Source of the DNA: an uncultured Eubacteriales bacterium
Lineage (GTDB): Bacteria > Bacillota > Clostridia > Christensenellales > CAG-138
Direction: 5' to 3'
Assembly (NCBI GenBank): GCA_900550525.1
Contig: URSN01000098.1
Location: forward strand, 1-7,252
Length of the DNA stretch: 7,252 nucleotides
The notes under the pieces were generated by a model that was not told the DNA's origin, searched no databases, and saw nothing but the letters and a program-made list of their open reading frames with translations. Position 1 is the stretch's first letter. The number at the start of each line of letters is the position of its first letter. A program made the position numbers and the translations under genes. Below are positions 1 to 4,436 of the stretch, piece by piece.

Positions 1-661
1 CGGCGGGGTGGCTGTGCGTGTGGGTGGTCGCCTGCTGTTGCTGCTCGGGGCGCTGGGTCGACGGCTGCTCGGTGTACGGCTCCGGGCCGTCGTTGGCGCG
101 GAACTGCTCGTTTTGCAGCGCGGAGGCGGTGAGGCGGGCCAGGGCGCGCGCGGGGGTGTAGTGGTCGTCGTTGCGCACGCCGTGCGGGGGGACAAAGTGC
201 GTGGCCGGCATGCCCAGCGCGGCGGCCTTGCTGTTCATCATGTCCGCAAACGCCTCGACCGAGCCGGCCAGATGCACCGCGATGGCCGCGGCCGCGTCGT
301 TGCCGGAGACGAGCATCAGCCCGTAGAGCAGGTCGCGCAGCGTCACGGTCTCGCCCACCTGCAAGCCCATCAGCGAGCTGTGGGAGGTGAACCCGTCCGT
401 CACCTCCTCGCCGACGGCGAACGAGGCGTCCAGCTCGCCGCTTTCCAGCGCGAGGATGCACGTCATGATCTTCGTCGTGCTGGCGGGGAAGGCGCGCTCA
501 TCCGCCTGGCGTTCGTAGAACACCTGGCTCGTGTCCTTCCCGTCGGTGACGATCATCTTCGGCGTGGGCACGCTATCATAATCATAATCGGCAAGCGCGG
601 CTGCCGGCAGCGCGGACAGCAGCGCCGCGGCAAGCAGGATGCAGAGCAGTCGCTTTTTCAT
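1..661 (-). CDS. Serine-type D-Ala-D-Ala carboxypeptidase (peptidase S11, DacF-like), partial: N-terminal 220 residues
   Basis: This gene starts at 661 and leaves the window at position 1, so its C terminus is missing. The ATG follows a GGGAGA ribosome site at a 7-base spacing. Residues 1-24 form a signal peptide (MKKR, a hydrophobic Leu/Ala core, then an ALA cleavage site). The S11 penicillin-binding signature is clear: STTK at 61-64 holds the acylated serine and its lysine, and SGN lies at 119-121. HGV at 160-162 and HYTPARALA near 167-175 match the region after SGN in this family. The third motif, KTG, should lie beyond the edge. Members act outside the membrane, removing the terminal D-alanine from peptidoglycan pentapeptides. 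After about residue 190 the sequence becomes rich in Gln, Thr, His and Pro (QQQQ at 207-210, HTHSH at 214-218), which is unusual in the catalytic domain and may be a surface-loop insertion. The family call is firm; the exact Dac type is not. Confidence 0.93.
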   Translation of the reverse strand, partial: MKKRLLCILLAAALLSALPAAALADYDYDSVPTPKMIVTDGKDTSQVFYERQADERAFPASTTKIMTCILALESGELDASFAVGEEVTDGFTSHSSLMGLQVGETVTLRDLLYGLMLVSGNDAAAAIAVHLAGSVEAFADMMNSKAAALGMPATHFVPPHGVRNDDHYTPARALARLTASALQNEQFRANDGPEPYTEQPSTQRPEQQQQATTHTHSHPA

Positions 662-705
662 GCTGTTTCTCCCATAAGCCCGCACCGCGGGCAGAATACG
701 GTAAG

Positions 706-736
706 TTAGTATACCAATAAACCGCGCGTTTGTACA
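706..736 (-). promoter_or_regulatory. Promoter of the D-Ala-D-Ala carboxypeptidase gene
   Basis: Read on the minus strand, TGTACA (731-736) and TATACT (708-713) are separated by exactly 17 bases. The -10 is preceded by TGG, giving an extended -10 (TGGTATACTAA, 706-716). The start codon lies about 47 bases downstream of the -10. The -35 matches the consensus only partly, and the extended -10 probably compensates. Confidence 0.75.
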
Positions 737-744
737 GTTTCCCA

Positions 745-773
745 TTGAAAAAAAGCTGCTACGGCGCTATAAT
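745..773 (+). promoter_or_regulatory. Sigma-A-type promoter of the rubrerythrin-deoC transcript
   Basis: TTGAAA (745-750) and a perfect TATAAT (768-773) are separated by 17 bases, giving an expected transcript start near 780 and a leader of about 32 bases. The -35 box lies only 8 bases from the -35 box of the opposing carboxypeptidase promoter, so the two polymerase sites probably exclude each other. Clostridial rubrerythrins are often controlled by PerR, but I see no convincing PerR palindrome here. Confidence 0.85.
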
Positions 774-811
774 GGGGGCATATTCGACAGGAAACTGAGG
801 AGGCTGAGACC

Positions 812-1354
812 ATGAAAAAATTCCGTTGTCCCGTGTGCGGCTATATCTACGAGGGGACCGAACCGCCCGCCGCCTGCCCGCAGTGCAAGGCGCCCGGCAG
901 CAGCTTTGTCGAGGTCGCGGACGAGGCGAAGGCGTATGCGGCGGAGCACGTCGTGGGCGTCGCGTCCGGCTGCGCGCCGGAGATCCTTTCGGGCCTGCGC
1001 GCCAATTTTGAGGGCGAGTGCACCGAGGTGGGCATGTACCTGGCCATGAGCCGCGTGGCCGAGCGCGAGGGCTATCCGGAGATCGCGGACGCGTTCAAGC
1101 GCTATGCGTTCGAGGAGGCGGAGCATGCGGCCAAGTTCGCGGAGCTGCTCGGCGAGGTCGTGACCGATTCCACAAAGAAGAACCTCGAGCTGCGCGCGGA
1201 GGCGGAGTTTGGCGCGTGCCTGGGCAAGACGGAGCTGGCCAAGCTCGCCAAGGCGCAGAACCTGGACGCCATCCACGACACCGTGCACGAGATGGCCCGC
1301 GACGAAGCCCGCCACGGCAAGGGCTTTGAGGGGCTGCTGCGCCGCTATTTCTGA
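812..1354 (+). CDS. rbr: Reverse rubrerythrin (N-terminal rubredoxin domain, ferritin-like diiron domain), NADH peroxidase component
   Basis: The product is a 180-residue cytoplasmic oxidative-stress protein. Residues 1-35 are a short rubredoxin domain with CPVCGY (Cys 6 and 9) and CPQC (Cys 22 and 25) to bind one iron. Residues 55-180 are a ferritin-like four-helix diiron domain. Likely iron ligands are Glu69 or Glu72 in the first helix, the ExxH at 102-105, Glu132 and the ExxH at 165-168. With the rubredoxin domain ahead of the diiron domain, the order is that of clostridial reverse rubrerythrins, which reduce H2O2 (and O2 indirectly) with electrons from NADH via a rubredoxin reductase. No such reductase lies in the window. 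The ATG follows GAGGAGG (797-803) at 8 bases. The stop lies 6 bases before deoC, so the two genes are probably cotranscribed. The length is normal for the family, and all four rubredoxin cysteines are present. Confidence 0.95.
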   Translation: MKKFRCPVCGYIYEGTEPPAACPQCKAPGSSFVEVADEAKAYAAEHVVGVASGCAPEILSGLRANFEGECTEVGMYLAMSRVAEREGYPEIADAFKRYAFEEAEHAAKFAELLGEVVTDSTKKNLELRAEAEFGACLGKTELAKLAKAQNLDAIHDTVHEMARDEARHGKGFEGLLRRYF

Positions 1355-1360
1355 CGCGCG

Positions 1361-2011
1361 ATGATCGACTACGAACTGGCCGCCAGGATCGACCATACCC
1401 TGCTTAAGCCGGAGGCCACGCGCGCGGACATCCTGCGCGCGTGCGCCGAGGGCAGGGCGCTGCGCGCCGCCAGCGTGTGCGTCAACTCCTGCTGGGCCGC
1501 CGCGGCGGCGCAGGCGCTCGCCGGCAGCGGCGTCAGGACGTGCTGCGTGGTCGGCTTCCCGCTCGGCGCGATGGCCGCGGAGGCCAAGGCGTTCGAGGCG
1601 CGCGCGGCGGTCGCCGCCGGCGCGCAGGAGATCGATATGGTCATGAACGTGGGCCTGGCGCGCGGGGACGAGTGGGACGCCGTGCAGGCGGATATCGCCG
1701 CCGTGGTCGCCGCGGCCGCGCCCGCGCCGGTGAAGGTCATTCTGGAGACGTGCCTGCTCACCGACGGGCAGAAGCGCCGCGCCTGCCTGGCGGCAAAGGC
1801 CGCCGGGGCCGCGTTTGTCAAGACGTCCACCGGCTATTCCACCGGCGGCGCGCCGGCGGCGGACGTGCGCCTGATGCGCGCGGCGGTCGGGCCGGACATG
1901 GGCGTGAAGGCGTCCGGCGGCGTGCGCACGCGCGAGGACGCGCTGCGGATGCTCGCCGCCGGGGCGACGCGCATCGGCGCGAGCGCCACCGCGCAGATCG
2001 TCGGCGCATAG
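1361..2011 (+). CDS. deoC: Deoxyribose-phosphate aldolase (class I, DeoC/FbaB family)
   Basis: This 216-residue enzyme cleaves 2-deoxyribose-5-phosphate to glyceraldehyde-3-phosphate and acetaldehyde in deoxynucleoside catabolism, in the cytoplasm. All the family motifs are present: DHTLLKPEAT (11-20), SVCVN (38-42), VVGFPLGA (63-70), EIDMVMN (90-96), KTSTGYSTGGA (154-164), VKASGGVR (182-189) and a final IGAS phosphate-binding segment. By family knowledge Lys154 is the Schiff-base lysine, and Asp92 and Lys183 form the proton relay. The length is usual for bacterial DeoC. The gene begins 6 bases after the rubrerythrin stop with no clear ribosome binding site. The nearest purine run, GAGGGG at 1327-1332, is too far away, so translation is probably coupled to the upstream gene. 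Other deo genes (phosphopentomutase, nucleoside phosphorylase, cytidine deaminase) are absent from the window. The run of Ala-rich codons is ordinary for this GC-rich genome. Confidence 0.97.
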   Translation: MIDYELAARIDHTLLKPEATRADILRACAEGRALRAASVCVNSCWAAAAAQALAGSGVRTCCVVGFPLGAMAAEAKAFEARAAVAAGAQEIDMVMNVGLARGDEWDAVQADIAAVVAAAAPAPVKVILETCLLTDGQKRRACLAAKAAGAAFVKTSTGYSTGGAPAADVRLMRAAVGPDMGVKASGGVRTREDALRMLAAGATRIGASATAQIVGA

Positions 2012-2030
2012 GCCGTCCGGCGCAAATCGG

Positions 2031-2073
2031 AAAAGCAAAGAAAACCCGACGGGGCGGCGCATGCCGCCCCGTC
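2031..2073 (-). terminator. Rho-independent terminator between convergent deoC and the NTPase gene
   Basis: An 11-bp perfect stem (2048-2058 with 2063-2073, GACGGGGCGGC paired to GCCGCCCCGTC) closes a 4-base GCAT loop. On the minus strand the stem is followed by GGGTTTTCTTTGCTTTT (2031-2047), a good interrupted U-tract. On the plus strand it is followed by CGCATGGGAAGG, with no U-run. It therefore works best for transcripts of the NTPase gene, which ends 134 bases away. It may slow polymerase leaving deoC, whose stop lies 37 bases before the stem. I see no gene in 2074-2206. Confidence 0.75.
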
Positions 2074-2206
2074 CGCATGGGAAGGACTATGCGTCCCTGC
2101 GCGCGTGCCGCCGCCGCGCAAGCGGGCTCCGCTGGGGCGCTTTGCCGGCAGGGAACGCCGCCCCCGCGCATGGCTGCCCGGACCGCGCGCGAGGACGACG
2201 CCCCGC

Positions 2207-2731
2207 TCACGGCGCGAGGACGGCGGGGGAGGCGAACAGCGCCCGCGCGGCGCGGTAGGCCGCCTCGCGCGAGGCGGCGTCCGGCGCGACGGCCTGCAGC
2301 GCGACGCGCTCATGCGCGCGAAGGCGCAGCAGCAGGGGCGTGTCCCGATCCGCCCGGCACACGCCGATGATGCGGATATCCGTGCGCTCGAGCAGCGCGA
2401 GCACGCGGCGCGAGAAGGCCGCCGCGTCCCGCTCGAGAAAGCCGATCTCGTCCATCAGCACGAAATCGCCGCTGCGCACGCTCGCGAGCAGCGCCGTGCC
2501 CAGCGCGTCGAAGCGCGCCGCGTCGCACACCGGCGGCCGCACGGCCACGTTCGCCACGCGGTGCGCCGCATCCAGCGGGAACGGCCCCGCCGCCGGGCCG
2601 AGGTAGACCGCGCCGTCCGCCGCCTTGCGCGAGCGGAAGCCCGCCGGCGTCACGCCCGCCTCCGCCGCCGCGCGCGCGATGGCAAAGCTCTTGCCCGCGC
2701 CGCTCGGGCCGTGGAAAAACAGATGCTGCAT
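2207..2731 (-). CDS. P-loop nucleoside-triphosphatase, NTPase_1/THEP1-like
   Basis: This 174-residue protein has a Walker A at the extreme N terminus, GPSGAGKS (8-15), and a Walker B, FVLMDEIGFLE (90-100), in which Asp94-Glu95 would bind Mg and activate water. The form LMDEIGxxE followed by F106, then an RIIGVC strand (120-125) and a short basic C-terminal part, fits the NTPase_1 (THEP1) family. Those are small kinase-fold enzymes that hydrolyse NTPs in vitro; their cellular role is not well known. The small Walker A-first layout also resembles nucleotide or cofactor kinases, so the substrate is open. The ATG follows AAAGGA (2739-2744) at 7 bases. No signal peptide or membrane segment is visible. 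The gene stands alone on its strand, convergent with deoC and divergent from the peptidoglycan-binding gene, and neither neighbour suggests a function. Confidence 0.82.
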   Translation of the reverse strand: MQHLFFHGPSGAGKSFAIARAAAEAGVTPAGFRSRKAADGAVYLGPAAGPFPLDAAHRVANVAVRPPVCDAARFDALGTALLASVRSGDFVLMDEIGFLERDAAAFSRRVLALLERTDIRIIGVCRADRDTPLLLRLRAHERVALQAVAPDAASREAAYRAARALFASPAVLAP

Positions 2732-2787
2732 GCAGGAATCCTTTCAGCCGCGCGCAGATTTTCGGGAAACGGCGCGCGCCAAATCAA

Positions 2788-2796
2788 TATATAGCA
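2788..2796 (-). promoter_or_regulatory. Extended -10 promoter candidate for the NTPase gene
   Basis: The minus strand reads TGCTATATATTG across 2785-2796, an extended -10 (TGC then TATATA) about 57 bases upstream of the start codon. No good -35 at 16-18 bases is visible, so the call rests on the -10 and on the AT-rich patch in otherwise GC-rich DNA. Confidence 0.5.
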
Positions 2797-2821
2797 CGAA
2801 AGGCGCAAACACACCACAACA

Positions 2822-2851
2822 TTTACACTTTGCTCATAGATTCTTTACAAT
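2822..2851 (+). promoter_or_regulatory. Promoter candidate for the peptidoglycan-binding protein gene
   Basis: TTTACA (2822-2827) and TACAAT (2846-2851) are separated by 18 bases, each one mismatch from a common sigma-A hexamer. This predicts a leader of roughly 120 bases. A second -10-like TACACT at 2883-2888 has no suitable -35 but could give a shorter leader. Confidence 0.55.
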
Positions 2852-2902
2852 ATATTGGAAGAAGTCCTGCAAGTTCATTTGTTACACTATGGATGACAAT
2901 CA

Positions 2903-2935
2903 GCGGCAGTCTGCCCGTATGCGGCCTGCTGCCGC
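2903..2935 (+). other. Hairpin in the 5' leader of the peptidoglycan-binding protein gene
   Basis: GCGGCAG (2903-2909) pairs perfectly with CTGCCGC (2929-2935) around a 19-base loop that can form a small inner GCC/GGC pairing. It lies 26 bases before the ribosome site. No U-run follows and I recognise no riboswitch or T-box sequence, so it may be only a stable leader structure. It could also be chance in GC-rich DNA. Confidence 0.35.
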
Positions 2936-2979
2936 GACGACGGACATAGGGGAGCGCTTTAAAGGAGAGGTAATTGACT

Positions 2980-3894
2980 ATGGAAGATCAGGAATACGGA
3001 CAGGAGGAGTACAGGCCCAGGAAGCGGAAAAAACGCAGCCGCTTCGTGCGCCGCATGCGCGCGTTCATGCGCCATATGGCGGAGCTGCCCGCGCAGACGC
3101 TGCTGGTCTTCGGCGGGTCGATCGCGGTGGTGCTGATCGCCGTGATCCTGCTGGTGGTGCTGCTGCCGCGCGGCGAGCGCCAGCCGGCGGATGTGCAGGC
3201 GTCGCCCTCGTTCTCGCCGAGCGCGGCGCTGCCGACGTTCACGCCCGCGCCCACCGCGCCGCCGACCGCTTCGCCCCACCCGCTCACGGGCGTGGGCACG
3301 CAAGGAGAGAGCGGCTGGTATCTGCAACTGGACAACGTGGCCGACATCGTGGCGGATATCCAGACCCGGCTCATCGAGCTCGGCTATATGGAGATGCCCG
3401 TGGTCGACGGCGTGGAGCAGGTGACCACAACCTACGGCCCCGCCACGCGCAAGGCGGTGCAGATGTTCCAGGCGGTCAACGGCATCAAGATCGACGGCTG
3501 CGTGGGCGTGGCGACCTTCGACCTGCTCATGAGCGACGCGGCCAAGACCATCACGCTCGCGCGCGGGCTGGATGCGAACCTGTTTGAGGAGGCCGTGACC
3601 AAGCTGCAAAACCGTCTCAAGGAGCTGGGCTATTTCACCGGCGAGGTGACGGGCCGCTACGGCGACACGACCATTGAGGCCGTGCGCGCGTTCCAGACGG
3701 CCAACGCCCTGCAAAGCGACGGCATCGCGGGCGAGGCGACCATGACGCTGGTCTATACCGACAACGCGATCCCGGCCGGCGCCACCCCGGCGACGCAGCC
3801 GCCCGCAGCGGGCACGGCCGCCCCGGCGGGCACGGTTTCTCCGGCGGGCGCGGCATCGACGCCGTCCGGCACGGCGGGCACGCCGGCCCCGTAA
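2980..3894 (+). CDS. Membrane-anchored protein with two peptidoglycan-binding (PG_binding_1) repeats
   Basis: The 304-residue product appears to be an envelope protein. Residues 1-34 are highly charged, with a PRKRKKRSRF basic cluster at 13-22. Residues 41-62 form one transmembrane helix. The basic side faces the cytoplasm, so the rest should be outside. A Pro/Ser/Thr-rich linker (about 70-103) leads to two PG_binding_1-type repeats at about 119-187 and 201-260. Each has the family pattern of LQxRLxELGY, a G/Y turn, A(V)xxFQxxN and xxDGxxGxxT. These three-helix domains bind cell-wall peptidoglycan. The last 40 residues (265-304) are Ala/Pro/Thr/Gly-rich low complexity, probably wall-spanning and disordered. 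No catalytic hydrolase domain is present, so a wall-tethering or scaffold role is inferred. The start is ATG at 2980, 9 bases after GGAGAGG (2964-2970). A TTG at 2974, 6 bases after AAGGAG, would add two residues and cannot be excluded. Confidence 0.88.
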   Translation: MEDQEYGQEEYRPRKRKKRSRFVRRMRAFMRHMAELPAQTLLVFGGSIAVVLIAVILLVVLLPRGERQPADVQASPSFSPSAALPTFTPAPTAPPTASPHPLTGVGTQGESGWYLQLDNVADIVADIQTRLIELGYMEMPVVDGVEQVTTTYGPATRKAVQMFQAVNGIKIDGCVGVATFDLLMSDAAKTITLARGLDANLFEEAVTKLQNRLKELGYFTGEVTGRYGDTTIEAVRAFQTANALQSDGIAGEATMTLVYTDNAIPAGATPATQPPAAGTAAPAGTVSPAGAASTPSGTAGTPAP

Positions 3895-3923
3895 GGCCGC
3901 CGCACAGCTGCATTTGACGCACG

Positions 3924-3971
3924 GGCGCCGCGCGCCGGGGCGATTTCCCGGCGTGCGGCGCCATCCTTTTT
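3924..3971 (+). terminator. Strong Rho-independent terminator of the peptidoglycan-binding protein gene
   Basis: A 16-bp stem (3924-3939 with 3947-3962) has one G-U wobble and a 7-base GCGATTT loop, followed by ATCC and five Ts (3967-3971). It begins 29 bases after the stop codon. It should isolate this gene from the long non-coding region and the glycosidase downstream. Confidence 0.92.
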
Positions 3972-3975
3972 GATG

Positions 3976-4153
3976 CCCGTCCCGCTTGATCCCGCGCATC
4001 CCATCCCGCATTTTCCCGCGCCCCGCGTCCGCGCATCCCGCGCGCCCCGGCGCGTGCCCTGCCGCTTCCCGCCGCGCCCATCAGCGCACACACCGTGCGC
4101 CCATCCCGTTTCCCGTCCCAGCATCGCGCATCCCGACCCGTTCCCCACGCCCC
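3976..4153 (-). repeat. C-rich tract with clustered G-quadruplex motifs on the minus strand
   Basis: The plus strand carries about 20 runs of three or more C in 178 bases (at 3976, 3981, 3991, 4000, 4005, 4015, 4021, 4037, 4045, 4057, 4068, 4077, 4100, 4105, 4112, 4117, 4132, 4137, 4143 and 4150). The minus strand therefore has three canonical quadruplex motifs. One is 3976-4024, with seven G-tracts and loops of 7 bases or less. The second is 4100-4119, reading GGGACGGGAAACGGGATGGG with loops of 2, 4 and 2. The third is 4132-4153, with loops of 3, 3 and 2. The 9-mer GCGCATCCC occurs exactly three times (3994, 4031, 4126), suggesting degenerate repeat expansion. Folding in the cell is inferred. 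Confidence 0.7.
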
Positions 4154-4264
4154 GCGCCGCTTCCGCACGGAACGCCCCGGCGTCAGCAACGATTCCAGCC
4201 ACTCCACAGCCTCCTTTTCGCGTCCGCATCAAACGCCTTCATCCGTTCCCCGTTTTTCCTGCGG

Positions 4265-4361
4265 GACGCGCCTCCTCCCGCGTCCGGGCGGGGACAAAGC
4301 GGCGGAGGCGTTGACGGAGGCGGAGACGCGCCCCCATCCCGCGCCCGTGCGGGCACAAAGC
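4265..4361. repeat. Imperfect 37-bp direct repeat, two copies
   Basis: Copy 1 (4265-4300) and copy 2 (4325-4361) both begin GACGCGCC, share TCCCGCG in the middle and end ACAAAGC. By eye they differ at four bases and one gap. The interval of 60 bases start to start holds a G-rich segment, GGCGGAGGCGTTGACGGAGG (4301-4320). In copy 2 GCCCG-TG-CGGGC (4343-4354) can form a small hairpin. It lies upstream of the glycosidase promoter, so it could be a regulator binding site or a relic of an intergenic repeat. Confidence 0.5.
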
Positions 4362-4421
4362 AAAAAAATTGCGGCGCAGCGGCAAAAATCCGGTTGCAGG
4401 CGTGCAAGTTTGTAACGGATG

Positions 4422-4430
4422 TGCTACACT
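4422..4430 (+). promoter_or_regulatory. Extended -10 promoter immediately upstream of the glycosidase start (possible leaderless transcript)
   Basis: TGC (4422-4424) followed by TACACT (4425-4430) makes an extended -10. Its last base lies 6 bases before the ATG at 4437, exactly where transcription would begin. The best -35 at 17 bases is GTGCAA (4402-4407), a weak match. No ribosome binding site precedes either in-frame ATG (4419 or 4437), which supports a leaderless start. Confidence 0.5.
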
Positions 4431-4436
4431 ACCGGT

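Larger units (their letters stand above)
3972..4424. other. Long intergenic region without a credible gene
   Basis: About 450 bases lie between the terminator and the glycosidase promoter. The open frames crossing it on both strands give Arg/Pro/Ser-rich products with no ribosome site, no domain pattern and no normal codon bias, so I call none of them. The plus strand is C-rich and G-poor from 3972 to about 4260, then G-rich from about 4285 to 4325, then gains an A-run (4362-4368). The C-rich tract and the direct repeat are listed separately. I see no tRNA, CRISPR repeat or riboswitch here. Confidence 0.7.

Noticed and set aside
575..595. ATAATCATAATC, resembling half of a PerR-type AT-rich box
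   Set aside because: It lies inside the carboxypeptidase signal/mature junction, where it encodes the DYDYD residues, and it lacks the palindromic symmetry of a PerR operator.
8..709. Long plus-strand open frame antisense to the carboxypeptidase
   Set aside because: It is Arg/Gly/Val-rich without domain pattern. The minus strand over the same bases encodes a clear S11 peptidase with signal peptide, STTK and SGN.
767..2062. 431-codon minus-strand open frame opposite rubrerythrin and deoC
   Set aside because: High GC makes long shadow frames. The plus strand has two intact, motif-complete genes, and this frame has no ribosome site and His/Arg-rich content.
2889..2979. Possible small leaderless reading frame from ATGGATGAC just after TACACT
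   Set aside because: The frame has no stop before the next gene and runs on out of frame through it with no protein-like pattern, so it is not a leader peptide. The TACACT is kept only as a weak alternative -10.
3970..4314. Pro/Arg/Ser-rich open frames in the C-rich intergenic tract
   Set aside because: They lack ribosome sites and domain features, and their composition follows directly from the repeated CCC runs.
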